A DNA stretch of 15,337 bases from NCBI GenBank assembly GCA_945897765.1, contig CAMDGP010000025.1:1-15337 (forward strand). The letters run 5' to 3'. The stretch is from Chitinophaga pinensis (GTDB taxonomy: Bacteria > Bacteroidota > Bacteroidia > Flavobacteriales_D > Crocinitomicaceae). Shown here piece by piece: positions 1-8,837 of the stretch. The notes beneath the pieces are model-generated. The model was not told the origin of the DNA. It made no database searches and worked only from the letters and a program-made list of their open reading frames with translations. Position 1 is the first letter of the stretch; the number at the start of each line of letters is the position of its first letter. The position numbers and the translations under genes are program-made.

Positions 1-3000
1 AAAGAGTTTTTGCCCACCTACTTTTCCAATCATTTTCCAAGGAACACCAATCACGTAATCCATTTTCATCTCATTATCTATGTGTTGAGTTCCTCTGATT
101 TCCATAAAACCTAAACTTGAATTGATGGTCATTTTTGGAATGGTTAGAACAGATTTTTTTACGGTTAAGGTGTTTGAAAGTGTGTCGAATAGCACTTTAT
201 TTACGTTCTTATCTTGGAAATATTCACCCAAAGCAACAATTGGCGCATAGTTTTCCAAACGTCCATTCAAGACCAACATTTCAATCGAAAGTTCAGAATC
301 ATCCGTTTTTGGGACTAAATCCGCATGCAGGTGAACTTTTCCTGTAATGTGACCTGTAAATTTTCCATGAAGATTCTCAGAGACCAAATAGTCTTGACCG
401 AAGTTTTCAAATTTCACCATGAATTTATCCAAATCGACATTCTTTAACCGAATATCTGGTTTGAAATAAATGTGTTTTTTGTCACTTCCACTTAAATAAC
501 CTTTTACGTCGAAATGTCCACCTGCTGCGTCAAAAGAGAACGTATTGAAATGAATTGTGTGATTTTTCGCCACTTTTATATCCGACTTAAAGTGATCCAA
601 TAAATGATGGTGGTAATTTAAGTGAGCAATATCGAGCATCAAGTGTAAATCAGGAAAATCAAAATCATAAATGGAAAAAACAGCATCGTGATTTACTTTT
701 ACATCAGATTCTTTCTGACTTGAAGGTAGCTGAAATTTCATTAATTCATCAAAGTCCAAACGAGCACTCAACAAATGAATGAAATTCTCTTTTTTACCGT
801 TTCCTTCACCTAAAAAGTATTCTACGTCGGCCACAAAGTTTGATTTTCCGAGCGTTCCTTTCAGTTTTTTAATGGATAATTGGTCGTCTTGATAATGAAT
901 TCTTCCGCTAAATTTCTCGAAATGCAAAGGGTGAACTTTCAAATTCCCGTCCAATTGGGTTAACTGTAAATCAGTAGATTTTAGTCCATGATTAAAATGT
1001 AAAGCAGCACTTCCATGAAGTTTTAAGTTTTTGCCTTCCTCGTGGCGATAATCTTCTGGTACAAAACGTTCGCCGCCGTAAGTGAATAAGTTATCGAACT
1101 GCATCAATTTGGAAGTTAAATCAAAATCAATTTTTGTGTCACCATTCATTTTGTCATCCAACCACAAGCTGTAATTTTCTAGTTGCCCCGAAAAATGAAA
1201 ATCAGATTTATCAATAAATCCTGTGAAATCTACGACTCTGAAATCTTTGTCTTTAATGTAAACGTCTGCATGAAAATCATGCAAGGTGTGAGGATAATGT
1301 TTCAATTTTGCATAGAGATTTTCAATAAAAAACTCACCAATTGGTAGATTAGGTGATTCACTCATTGCTTTTGCTGAACTCAAAAATTTCAATCCTAAAC
1401 TTAGATTCTCGATTTGTTCATCGATTCCTTTCACCTCATCTGATGTTTTAGTAAGTTCTTGAATATCGAGAAAATTAGATTTAATTATCAAATCTGTTTG
1501 AACAGGAATGGCTGTATGGTGAATAATTGCAGGTAAATCGCTCACTTTCCCTGAAATTGTCAAATCTGATTTTCCGATTTGAATGTTGAATTTTTCAATT
1601 ACTGCCTTATGCCCTTTGAGTGTCGCTTTCATATTTAAACGCTCCAATGGCAAATGAAAATCTTTTGATTTAAACTTTAGATTCTCAATTTCTAAAACGC
1701 TGTAATAGGATTCGTTGAGTTTTTCGATGCTTTTTTCTGGATGTTCAAAATCGATGATGTCGTGGAAATTCATAGTTAAAGCAACTCTCCCCGAAAGCCC
1801 TTTTAACTCTTTAAGGTTGAGAAATTTGGTAAGGTAATCTAAGTCAAAATCTGATTTTAGTTGCATGTCAATATCGGGAGAATCGAAATTTTTCACCACT
1901 AATTTTCCACTAAATACTCCTGCTTCTGGTTTGGCTGAAAAATTTTCTAACTCAAATTTCATCGTGGAGTTATTTCGTTCTTTTCCATTGGTAAACGAAC
2001 CTTTGAAGCCGATTTTATCTAATTTTTTTCCTGTCTCCGTATTGTCAAAAAAACCTTCTTTGCAAACAAAACGCGCATTGATTGCTGGCGTATTTCCATT
2101 TAAAGAAGGACCTATTACACTTGCTTCAAAGAAAATCTTGCCTTTATTGTTGAAATTTTCAAGCGTTGTTGCCAATTCTTCGGGTGCAAGTGCTATAAAT
2201 AAATTGAAATCGGGTTTTTCACCTTCAAAGCGCAAATCCAAATTCATATCTTTTGTTAAGTCGACTTTACCTTTAAAACCAAAAGTTGCCTTTTCAAGTT
2301 CAATCTCAGTTGGGGCAATAAGCATTTGTTTTTTAAGGTGGTCAATATCGACTTCAGTTTTGACATAAAAATGCTTTCGTTTGATGAAAGTTGTATCTTT
2401 TCCGTCGATTATACTGAGTTCAAAGCGGGACTCAAAATCGACGCTTGTATGTTTGTTGGAAGTAGAAAACGCTGTTTTTGCATCAGTAATGTAAGCGTCA
2501 ACTAACTGATTAGTAGCTTCATTTAATTTAGTTATATCAATGTGGTCTAATTTAATCGACTGCAAATCCAAATGCAATTCTTCTTCGACTTTTTCAACTG
2601 GTTTCTTCGATTTAAGTGCATTTGCAATATTAAATGAACCGTCAACATGTTGAATCAAACGAATTTTTCCATTCTTCAATTTAATGGATTTTATCTTATA
2701 ATTGCCGTTTATTAAACTCATTAAATTGAACCCCACATACACATCTCCCAAGTGTAAAAGGCGATTTTTTAGCTTTGTATCTTTACCTTCAAAAATTTCC
2801 AAATCTTCTAAATCAATGGAGATGTAAGGAAAATTAGCAAAAGGAGAAACATGACTATCTTTTATACGAATTGCACCTTCGAAGTCTTCGTTTGCTTTGG
2901 CAATCAACTCTTTGACGATTTCGTCTTGCTTTGCATAAACAACAACTACAACCGTTGAAAACAATAAAGTGGGAATCAAGAAAAGTAAAAGTGTAAATCG

Positions 3001-3057
3001 TATCCAAAATTTCTTTCGTTTATAAAAGACCTTTTTAGTGATGGATTGTTCTGTCAT
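1..3057 (-). CDS. AsmA-family inner-membrane-anchored envelope protein (C-terminus beyond window)
   Basis: The frame is open from the ATG at 3057-3055 to the left edge: 1019 codons without a stop, so the C-terminus is missing. Residues 1-16 are basic (KKVFYKRKK), followed by one hydrophobic segment at about 17-42 (FWIRFTLLLFLIPTLLFSTV...). The rest is a long periplasmic-type region of repeated beta strands with many D, K and F residues and recurring phrases such as IKLKNGKIRLI, LENFSAKPEAG and SVLTIPKMTINSSLG. A short N-terminal anchor followed by a long repetitive beta-rich body is the architecture of AsmA/TamB-like proteins, which in Gram-negatives act in envelope lipid transport and outer-membrane homeostasis. 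The visible end (MKMDYVIGVPWKMIGKVGGQKLF) resembles the tail of Bacteroidota AsmA-like C-terminal domains, so little may be missing. It is divergent from the gene at 3151. Family assignment is by recognition; the exact role is not known. Confidence 0.85.
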   Translation of the reverse strand, partial: MTEQSITKKVFYKRKKFWIRFTLLLFLIPTLLFSTVVVVVYAKQDEIVKELIAKANEDFEGAIRIKDSHVSPFANFPYISIDLEDLEIFEGKDTKLKNRLLHLGDVYVGFNLMSLINGNYKIKSIKLKNGKIRLIQHVDGSFNIANALKSKKPVEKVEEELHLDLQSIKLDHIDITKLNEATNQLVDAYITDAKTAFSTSNKHTSVDFESRFELSIIDGKDTTFIKRKHFYVKTEVDIDHLKKQMLIAPTEIELEKATFGFKGKVDLTKDMNLDLRFEGEKPDFNLFIALAPEELATTLENFNNKGKIFFEASVIGPSLNGNTPAINARFVCKEGFFDNTETGKKLDKIGFKGSFTNGKERNNSTMKFELENFSAKPEAGVFSGKLVVKNFDSPDIDMQLKSDFDLDYLTKFLNLKELKGLSGRVALTMNFHDIIDFEHPEKSIEKLNESYYSVLEIENLKFKSKDFHLPLERLNMKATLKGHKAVIEKFNIQIGKSDLTISGKVSDLPAIIHHTAIPVQTDLIIKSNFLDIQELTKTSDEVKGIDEQIENLSLGLKFLSSAKAMSESPNLPIGEFFIENLYAKLKHYPHTLHDFHADVYIKDKDFRVVDFTGFIDKSDFHFSGQLENYSLWLDDKMNGDTKIDFDLTSKLMQFDNLFTYGGERFVPEDYRHEEGKNLKLHGSAALHFNHGLKSTDLQLTQLDGNLKVHPLHFEKFSGRIHYQDDQLSIKKLKGTLGKSNFVADVEYFLGEGNGKKENFIHLLSARLDFDELMKFQLPSSQKESDVKVNHDAVFSIYDFDFPDLHLMLDIAHLNYHHHLLDHFKSDIKVAKNHTIHFNTFSFDAAGGHFDVKGYLSGSDKKHIYFKPDIRLKNVDLDKFMVKFENFGQDYLVSENLHGKFTGHITGKVHLHADLVPKTDDSELSIEMLVLNGRLENYAPIVALGEYFQDKNVNKVLFDTLSNTLTVKKSVLTIPKMTINSSLGFMEIRGTQHIDNEMKMDYVIGVPWKMIGKVGGQKLF

Positions 3058-3088
3058 AAAACTATTTTGAGTAAAATGAATTTAAAAT

Positions 3089-3122
3089 TTTGATGAAATT
3101 ACAACTCAAATAAGTAATTTTC
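3089..3122 (+). promoter_or_regulatory. Candidate Bacteroidota promoter for the YyaL-like gene
   Basis: TTTG at 3089-3092 is followed after 22 bp by TAATTTTC at 3115-3122. This fits the Bacteroidota consensus TTTG-N17-23-TAnnTTTG except for the last base. It ends 28 bp before the ATG at 3151, which would leave a short leader. The 93-bp gap must also hold the divergent AsmA promoter, for which I see no clear match. In AT-rich DNA such matches arise by chance. Confidence 0.35.
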
Positions 3123-3150
3123 ACAAAACGAGTGCAAAAAAACTAATTCA

Positions 3151-5130
3151 ATGAAACCAAACGACCTAATTCACGAGTCATCGCTTTATTTACAGCAACA
3201 CGCTCACAATCCTGTTGATTGGAAACCTTGGAGTCAGGTAGCTTTTGAAAAGGCGAAGCAAGAAAATAAATTGGTATTGGTTAGTATTGGTTACTCAGCT
3301 TGCCATTGGTGTCACGTGATGGAGCATGAATGTTTCGAGAATGAAGAATTGGCAACTTATATGAATCAACATTTTGTTTGTATCAAAGTCGATCGAGAAG
3401 AGCGCCCTGATATTGATCAGATTTATATGACAGCTGTACAATTGATGACGCAACGAGGTGGTTGGCCGCTGAATTGTTTCACGTTACCTGATGGTCGTCC
3501 GATTTACGGTGGAACTTATTTTCCAAAAGATCAATGGATGAACGTATTAAAATCATTGGTTTACACACAAGAAAAAGACCCTGAACGCGTGTTGGAATAT
3601 GCAGCACAATTGGAAGAAGGTGTTTCAAAAAGTGAATTGATAGCAGTTCCAAGTCCAATAGAAAAATGGAGTGATGAGAAACTGCACGAAATGTTAATAC
3701 GTTGGTCACGCAATTTTGACAATTTAGAAGGAGGACCCTCGCGCTCGCCAAAGTTTCCATTGCCAAATAATTACCTTTTTCTGCTTGAATTTGCGCACCA
3801 TTTTCAGGATGAAAAGGTTAGAAATCACGTTGAATTGACACTTGATAAAATGCTACAAGGTGGAATTTACGACCAAATAGGTGGAGGTTTTGCGCGCTAT
3901 TCAGTTGATATGCTATGGAAAGTTCCCCACTTTGAGAAAATGCTGTATGACAATGGTCAACTCATTCAATTGTATAGTGAAGCTTATCGTCATTTGAAAA
4001 AAGATAGTTACAAAACTTTAGTGTATCAAACAGTTGCTTGGTTGCAGCGCGAAATGCAAGATGAATCTGGCGCTTTTTACAGTGCTTTAGACGCAGATAC
4101 CGAGGGTGAAGAAGGAAAATTCTATTGCTGGTCAAAAGAAGAATTACTAAGTCTTTTGCAGGAAGATTTTGCTTGGGTAAAAGATTATTACAACATTAAT
4201 CAACGTGGATATTGGGAAGATGAGAAGTACATTTTATTAAAAACCGAAAGTGACGAATACTTTGCAAAAAATCAAAATTGGTCGTTGGAAACGTTACGTA
4301 AAAAAGTAACGCAAGTCAACGATACCTTACTTCACGATCGAAATAAACGCATCAAACCAGGACTTGACACAAAATGTTTGACTTCTTGGAATGCATTAAC
4401 GATTACAGGATTGTGTGCTGCTTATCGTGCATTTGAAGACGACGAGTTTTTACTTGCCGCTAGAAAAGTTGGGAATTGGATACTTGAAAAACAAATTACC
4501 AACGGAATACTTTATCGCAACTACGCACAAGGTAAAACTTCCATTGAAGGATTTTTGGAAGATTATGCAAATGTAATCGAGGCTTTCATACAATTGTATC
4601 AATTAACGGCTGAACTGAAATGGTTGAAAACAGCAAAACTATTGACTGAAAAGGTCGAAACGGAATTTCAACATGAAGAAAGTAAAATGTGCTTCTTCAC
4701 AACAAAAAATTCGGAGTTGATAACGCGCAAAATGGAACTAAACGACAATGTTCTTCCGGCAAGTAATTCCATCATGGCAAATAACTTTTTATTGATGGGG
4801 CACTATTTTAGAAACGAAAATTGGATAGCAAACGCAGAACAAATGTTAGCCAATGTTTACGACGGAATGGAACAATATGGCTCTGGTTATTCCAACTGGG
4901 GACTTTTGCTTTTAAGACTTCTTCACGGTGTGGATGAAATTGTTACAATCGACAACACGCGCGAAGTTCAACAATCGATTGCTTTTAATCTTAACACCTA
5001 CTCAGTTGCAACTTTTCACTTAGAAATTCCAAACTCAGAAAACCATAAATCTGACGGAATTTACGTTTGCAAAAAAGGAGTTTGTTTTGCTCCAGTTCAG
5101 TCGACAGAAGAATTTAAAAAGCTGGTATAA
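3151..5130 (+). CDS. YyaL/DUF255 family protein: thioredoxin-like domain plus six-hairpin (alpha/alpha) domain
   Basis: This 659-residue protein has the full architecture of the YyaL / spermatogenesis-associated protein 20 family (usually about 650-700 residues). The N-terminal thioredoxin-like DUF255 domain shows YLQQHAHNPVDW (13-24), the CxxC motif CHWC (51-54) in a GYSACHWCHVMEHECF context, and VDREERPDID (80-89). The C-terminal part looks like a six-hairpin glycosidase-type toroid: GGIYDQIGGGFARYSVD (237-253), PHFEKMLYDNGQL (about 258-270), DADTEGEEGKFY (314-325), SWNAL (412-416), and ASNSIMANN near 545. No signal peptide is visible, so it is probably cytoplasmic. The family is very widespread but its reaction is not established; a redox role from the CxxC and carbohydrate binding from the toroid are suggestions from fold only. 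It ends 16 bp before the stop of the convergent PhoD-like gene. The protein appears intact. Confidence 0.93.
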   Translation: MKPNDLIHESSLYLQQHAHNPVDWKPWSQVAFEKAKQENKLVLVSIGYSACHWCHVMEHECFENEELATYMNQHFVCIKVDREERPDIDQIYMTAVQLMTQRGGWPLNCFTLPDGRPIYGGTYFPKDQWMNVLKSLVYTQEKDPERVLEYAAQLEEGVSKSELIAVPSPIEKWSDEKLHEMLIRWSRNFDNLEGGPSRSPKFPLPNNYLFLLEFAHHFQDEKVRNHVELTLDKMLQGGIYDQIGGGFARYSVDMLWKVPHFEKMLYDNGQLIQLYSEAYRHLKKDSYKTLVYQTVAWLQREMQDESGAFYSALDADTEGEEGKFYCWSKEELLSLLQEDFAWVKDYYNINQRGYWEDEKYILLKTESDEYFAKNQNWSLETLRKKVTQVNDTLLHDRNKRIKPGLDTKCLTSWNALTITGLCAAYRAFEDDEFLLAARKVGNWILEKQITNGILYRNYAQGKTSIEGFLEDYANVIEAFIQLYQLTAELKWLKTAKLLTEKVETEFQHEESKMCFFTTKNSELITRKMELNDNVLPASNSIMANNFLLMGHYFRNENWIANAEQMLANVYDGMEQYGSGYSNWGLLLLRLLHGVDEIVTIDNTREVQQSIAFNLNTYSVATFHLEIPNSENHKSDGIYVCKKGVCFAPVQSTEEFKKLV

Positions 5131-5146
5131 ACTTGAAATCAAACAT

Positions 5147-7165
5147 TTAAACTTTGGTGAGTTTTTTAATTTGTTCACTTGAACCTTGTTTGATTTTTAG
5201 TAAATAACAACCTGTACTTAATTCAGAAGTTGGAATCCAAAACGTATTTTGCCCTAAATTAAAAGAAGTTTCTTTTTGTGATTTCAAGACCTTTCCACTA
5301 CAATCTGTAATAGAGAAATTAATTGGTGTTCCGTCGTTTGAAACAAATTCAACTTTAATCCAGTCGTGAAAAGGATTTGGAAATAAATGAATAACAAATG
5401 GTGTTACTTCTGAAGTACTTGCAAACGGATCAAGACATGCTTTTGGAGCTTCGGGTGTACTAAAATTTGGTATAGAAACACTTCCTCCGCTTGTTAATTT
5501 TCCTTCGTTATTTAAAACACGCCAAATTGATGCTGCAGATTCGTTCATATTTAACGGGTCCATAATATTTTGCAAAAACCAAAATTCATTTTGAGCACGA
5601 TCATTTTGTAAATCAAGTAATCCATAGCCATGTTTCGTCAAATCACAAAATCGTATGTGGGAATTACTTGTGGTTATTAATGTTTGAGCAACTCCAGCAT
5701 TTCCTGAACCCAATCCAAAATCATTTCCTTCATCAAAATTATCAGAAGATAAACTTGGAGGTATAAATTCTACAGCAAGTGAGCCATTTCCATTTAAAGG
5801 ATTGTAACTTGTGAAATTATACGGGTTTTTAGCTAGATTAGAAGCAAATGAACAGTGAAAATCACCTGAATAAACAATTACATTTTTTATATCTGCCGTA
5901 TCTATTAAATTGAATAATTGATCTCTTTCATAATTGTATCCATCCCAATTTTCAAAAACTAAAGGAACACTAGCCACTTGTAATTGACCGAACATCAAAC
6001 CATTAGCTATTACTTTCCATTTTGCTGTAGAATTGTATAGCTCCTCTTTCAACCAATTTAATTGTTCTGGTCCACACATTTTTGCGTAAGGTGAATTATA
6101 AATTGTATCATTTTGATCGACTGCGAATGAACTTCTGTCATAAAGTCGAACATCCAACATAAATAAATCCAACATGGATCCATAAGAAAATTTTCGCCAG
6201 TTCTTAATTTGATCAGTTGTCGAAAGTTCTCGAATAGGATTCCATTCTCTAAAAGCTTGAATCGCTCTATTTTTTCTTAATTGATAACTTCCGAACTCTT
6301 CCTCATGTCTCAAAGAAGTATCCGTAACCGCATCAACAACAATATCGTGATCGTCCCAAATTTGTATAAATGGATAAACTTGATGACAACGTGCTAAATT
6401 ACTATCTAATTTATACTGAGAATAGCGCATTCGGTAATCGTTTAACTTCCAAATTTCTGCGTCGGGCTCGTGTTTACGTCCTTCTGGACCACCTCCTGTT
6501 TCGTAAATGTAGTCACCTAAATGAACAACTGCATCGACATTATTTTGGTTTGCTAAGGTTTTGTAAGCGTTGAAATAACCACGACGGTAATCGTTGCAAT
6601 TCACAAATGCTAATCTTACATTATCAATATTTCCAACGCTTGCTGTTTTAGTTCGACCAATAACTGAAGTATCTGCAGCAGCAATAAATCGATAATAATA
6701 ATAAGTGCCTGGTTCCAGATTTAGAACATCAACTTTAACAGTAAAATCTTTTGAAGAATCGGTTAAAACAGCATTTTCTTGAAGAATTTGGGCGAAATCA
6801 ATGGTATTTGAAATCTGATAATTTATAGTTTTTGAACCTTCAAAAGAAACAGGAGGTGTCCATCTTGTCCAAATAATTACTCGGTCTTCTAGTGGGTCAC
6901 CAGAGGCAACACTGTGTAAAAAAGGTGCTCCACAAATTAATATTTTTTCATTTTTAGTCTGATGGCGAAGTGATTCTTTGTTAATGTCTTCAATAATTAC
7001 AGTTGAAAGAATCGTGTCATTTGAAACAGTTCCAAGATGAACAGAAAGCGCTTTTTTTAATTGGTAAATCGTTTCTTCACTTTCAATTTGTGAAAAAAGT
7101 GGGGTAATTGCAAAAAGAAAGGAAAGGAAAAAAAATAGTTTAGTTGTATAAGGTTTAATTTTCAT
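5147..7165 (-). CDS. Secreted PhoD-like alkaline phosphatase/phosphodiesterase with T9SS sorting tail
   Basis: A 672-residue exported metallophosphoesterase of the PhoD type. A signal peptide covers about residues 1-25 (basic start, hydrophobic FFFLSFLFAITPLFS, then Q). A PhoD N-terminal beta domain follows at about 82-175 (FLHSVASGDPLEDRVIIWTRW; EPGTYYYYRF). The catalytic domain carries the expected metal-site motifs: FVNCND with C190, HLGDYIYE (215-222), WDDHD (270-274) and SGDFH (433-437). In Bacillus subtilis PhoD the equivalent residues hold Fe3+ and Ca2+; this enzyme probably hydrolyses phosphate mono- or diesters outside the cell. Residues from about 593 (HLFPNPFHDWIKVEF ... GCYLLKIKQGSSEQIKKLTKV) form a type IX secretion C-terminal sorting domain, so it should cross the outer membrane and be surface-attached or released. 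The protein looks complete, with all metal-site motifs present. It is divergent from crcB (255-bp gap); I see no clear Pho-box-like repeat there. Confidence 0.92.
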   Translation of the reverse strand: MKIKPYTTKLFFFLSFLFAITPLFSQIESEETIYQLKKALSVHLGTVSNDTILSTVIIEDINKESLRHQTKNEKILICGAPFLHSVASGDPLEDRVIIWTRWTPPVSFEGSKTINYQISNTIDFAQILQENAVLTDSSKDFTVKVDVLNLEPGTYYYYRFIAAADTSVIGRTKTASVGNIDNVRLAFVNCNDYRRGYFNAYKTLANQNNVDAVVHLGDYIYETGGGPEGRKHEPDAEIWKLNDYRMRYSQYKLDSNLARCHQVYPFIQIWDDHDIVVDAVTDTSLRHEEEFGSYQLRKNRAIQAFREWNPIRELSTTDQIKNWRKFSYGSMLDLFMLDVRLYDRSSFAVDQNDTIYNSPYAKMCGPEQLNWLKEELYNSTAKWKVIANGLMFGQLQVASVPLVFENWDGYNYERDQLFNLIDTADIKNVIVYSGDFHCSFASNLAKNPYNFTSYNPLNGNGSLAVEFIPPSLSSDNFDEGNDFGLGSGNAGVAQTLITTSNSHIRFCDLTKHGYGLLDLQNDRAQNEFWFLQNIMDPLNMNESAASIWRVLNNEGKLTSGGSVSIPNFSTPEAPKACLDPFASTSEVTPFVIHLFPNPFHDWIKVEFVSNDGTPINFSITDCSGKVLKSQKETSFNLGQNTFWIPTSELSTGCYLLKIKQGSSEQIKKLTKV

Positions 7166-7420
7166 AGCTACTTATAAATCAAGTAAATATAAATTTAACA
7201 AATTAAAATCTTTTACTATTCATATAAAAATAATGAAATGATAACCAAACGACCAAGTGCATCATTAAGACAAGTAAAAATAAACTCCTTAAAATTTATA
7301 ATTTTCAACGAAGAAATTAAACCAAGCAATTTCACAATTCTTACTACTTTTAAAGCGAAAATCAAGTTAGAATTGACTTAATGTTTTTTATTCGAAAACG
7401 AGTTAAAATCCAACTATAAA

Positions 7421-7792
7421 ATGATAAAAACACTTCTTCTTGTTGGTATTGGTGGCGGATTAGGTAGCGTAATGCGGTATTTAACAGCTTATATTGTTGG
7501 CAAATTTTACGACAACCCTTTTCCATTAGCAACTTTTTCTGTGAACATTTTCGGTTGTCTACTAATCGGAATTTTGATAGGAGTATTTGGAAAACAACTT
7601 TCACCCAACGACGATTTGAAGTATTTACTCATCACCGGTTTTTGTGGAGGTTACACAACTTTTTCAACCTTTTCTGCCGAAAACATCCAACTGATTCAAA
7701 GCGGAAATTATGTGATTCCTGCGCTTTACATTACTTCAAGCGTTCTGTTTGGAATTTTGGCAGTTTTTATAGGAATGGTTTTGGTTAAGTAA
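7421..7792 (+). CDS. crcB: Fluoride ion channel/exporter CrcB (Fluc)
   Basis: A 123-residue, very hydrophobic protein with four membrane segments, the normal size for a single-domain Fluc that works as an antiparallel homodimer and lets toxic fluoride leave the cell. Family motifs are all present: GGGLGSVMRY (11-20), the pore asparagine in SVNIFG (N42), and GFCGGYTTFSTFS (73-85), which supplies the two pore phenylalanines (F81, F84) and the backbone site for the structural sodium ion. S107 lies where the pore serine of characterised Fluc channels is expected. The ATG at 7421 gives the standard N-terminus. There is no partner crcB paralogue nearby, which agrees with a homodimer. No fluoride riboswitch could be recognised upstream. 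The gene faces the ileS-tail remnant, 41 bp beyond its stop. Confidence 0.95.
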   Translation: MIKTLLLVGIGGGLGSVMRYLTAYIVGKFYDNPFPLATFSVNIFGCLLIGILIGVFGKQLSPNDDLKYLLITGFCGGYTTFSTFSAENIQLIQSGNYVIPALYITSSVLFGILAVFIGMVLVK

Positions 7793-7833
7793 AACTGTTG
7801 ACTGAGTTTCTCTATGGCAATAGTTTGGAAATC

Positions 7834-7944
7834 TTATGCCTTCTTCAACTCAATTTTCGTGTCGCATTAAGTTTGAATATGAGTAACAAAATCAATTGCA
7901 TTTATGGTTGTAAAATGAATTTCATTTGCTAACACGTCAGCGCA
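7834..7944 (-). pseudogene. Detached, degenerate copy of the ileS 3' end (last 36 codons plus stop)
   Basis: On the minus strand this reads CADVLANEIHFTTINAIDF, then VTHIQT, a stop, then CDTKIELKKA and TAA. It aligns without gaps to the true IleRS C-terminus (CAEVLANDIHFTTVNASAF ... GDTKIELVKV, stop) at 10888-10998, at a constant offset of 3054 bp that also matches the two stop codons. By hand count about 82 of 108 coding bases and 24 of 36 residues agree; nine codon differences are silent and several others are conservative (E/D, D/E, V/I). A TAA at 7869-7867 replaces the GAA codon of ileS. There is no start codon or ileS body, so it cannot make a synthetase. Homology stops at 7944, seven bases from the stop codon of the neighbouring gene. 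It is best explained as the old 3' end of ileS, displaced by the segment between the copies. Confidence 0.85.
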
Positions 7945-7951
7945 AAACGAG

Positions 7952-8827
7952 CTATTGTAAGTTTTTTATTATACTTTTTATATCTTGAGGTCGTAAAAAA
8001 TACTTCGCTTTACTATCAGACTGAAATGAATAAATCGAAGTTACAGATGCGCTATGATCTCTAGTTATGACTTTTCCATCCGTAGTAGAACAGACGTATT
8101 TTGTGTTTGCACTAATATTTTCTCCCGTCACAACAATATAAGCAAAACCTTCTACCTTATTTTGAATTAAAGAATCGATAGTTTCAATTGGAACAAATTT
8201 ACTCTCAAAGGGAATTATCGATTGAATTTTATTTTTTTGAATTGTATCTTCAATGTCTGTATCACAAATCAAAAGAGTTTTATTGTTAATTTCACTTGCA
8301 TATTTTTTTTCTAAACCAATATATGCCTTATTCCAACTTCCAACTTCTTCAATTTCTTTCATTATAAATATTCCTCGACGAACTGCTTCAACAAACATTT
8401 CTTTTGTAAAATCTGGGTCTGTTGGCAATGCGATAAAATATGTTTCCCCCTTTTCAGTACTAATTAGTAATTTTGAAATACGACCAACACCTGATGTAAC
8501 TCGTTTATCATCGCCCTCATAATCAATTGTAGCACCTCCGCTTCCTAAGCTATATGTTTTTAGTTGTACCCGAACATATTTTTTTTCTGTGCTAAACAAC
8601 AATCGAGTAGCAAGCCCTGTTTGCATTTGAATAACTGAATCAGAATATGTCCATTCTTGCTTAAATGCATAAAGAATGTTATCATAAATTTCTTGATTTG
8701 AAATTTGACTTGACACAATCATTATTCTACCTTTCAAATCAGCAATTTCCTTAGCAGAAGTATTTCTTGATTGAGAAAAAATGAAATTGGAACAAATACC
8801 AAAAAGTAGAAATAAATAAAATTTCAA
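7952..8827 (-). CDS. Exported protein of unknown function, TTG start (third gene of cassette)
   Basis: A 291-residue protein that I do not recognise. The start is TTG at 8827-8825: an in-frame TAA lies three codons upstream, and the first internal ATG (near residue 36) would delete the signal peptide, so an ATG start is not available. Residues 1-18 (KFYLFLLFGICSNFIFS, then Q) form a signal peptide; no good lipobox is seen. The mature part starts with KEIADLKGRIMIVSSQISNQ, then alternates strands and helices (YVRVQLKTYSLGSGGATIDY; EMFVEAVRRGIFIMKEIEEV) and ends in SIIKNLQ. It looks like a soluble periplasmic or surface protein rather than a barrel. It follows the 271-residue gene by 10 bp, so it is probably co-transcribed with it. 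Its TAG stop is seven bases from the ileS-tail remnant, so the original C-terminus could have been altered at the junction. Confidence 0.75.
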   Translation of the reverse strand: MKFYLFLLFGICSNFIFSQSRNTSAKEIADLKGRIMIVSSQISNQEIYDNILYAFKQEWTYSDSVIQMQTGLATRLLFSTEKKYVRVQLKTYSLGSGGATIDYEGDDKRVTSGVGRISKLLISTEKGETYFIALPTDPDFTKEMFVEAVRRGIFIMKEIEEVGSWNKAYIGLEKKYASEINNKTLLICDTDIEDTIQKNKIQSIIPFESKFVPIETIDSLIQNKVEGFAYIVVTGENISANTKYVCSTTDGKVITRDHSASVTSIYSFQSDSKAKYFLRPQDIKSIIKNLQ

Positions 8828-8837
8828 AATAAATTAG

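Noticed and set aside
1865..2368. Plus-strand open frame of 167 codons
   Set aside because: It lies antisense inside the AsmA-family gene, has low-complexity S/K/F-rich composition and no recognisable domain.
5131..5146. Bidirectional terminator between the convergent YyaL-like and PhoD-like genes
   Set aside because: The 16-bp gap holds no hairpin; any terminator would have to lie within coding sequence and none was evident.
7166..7420. Possible fluoride riboswitch in front of crcB
   Set aside because: The 255-bp gap is AT-rich and shows none of the conserved stems or the pseudoknot pattern of the crcB RNA motif that I could recognise.
7791..7826. Weak inverted repeat AAACTGTTG / CAATAGTTT after crcB as a terminator
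   Set aside because: The stem is AT-rich with a mismatch, the loop is 17 bases, and no T run follows it.
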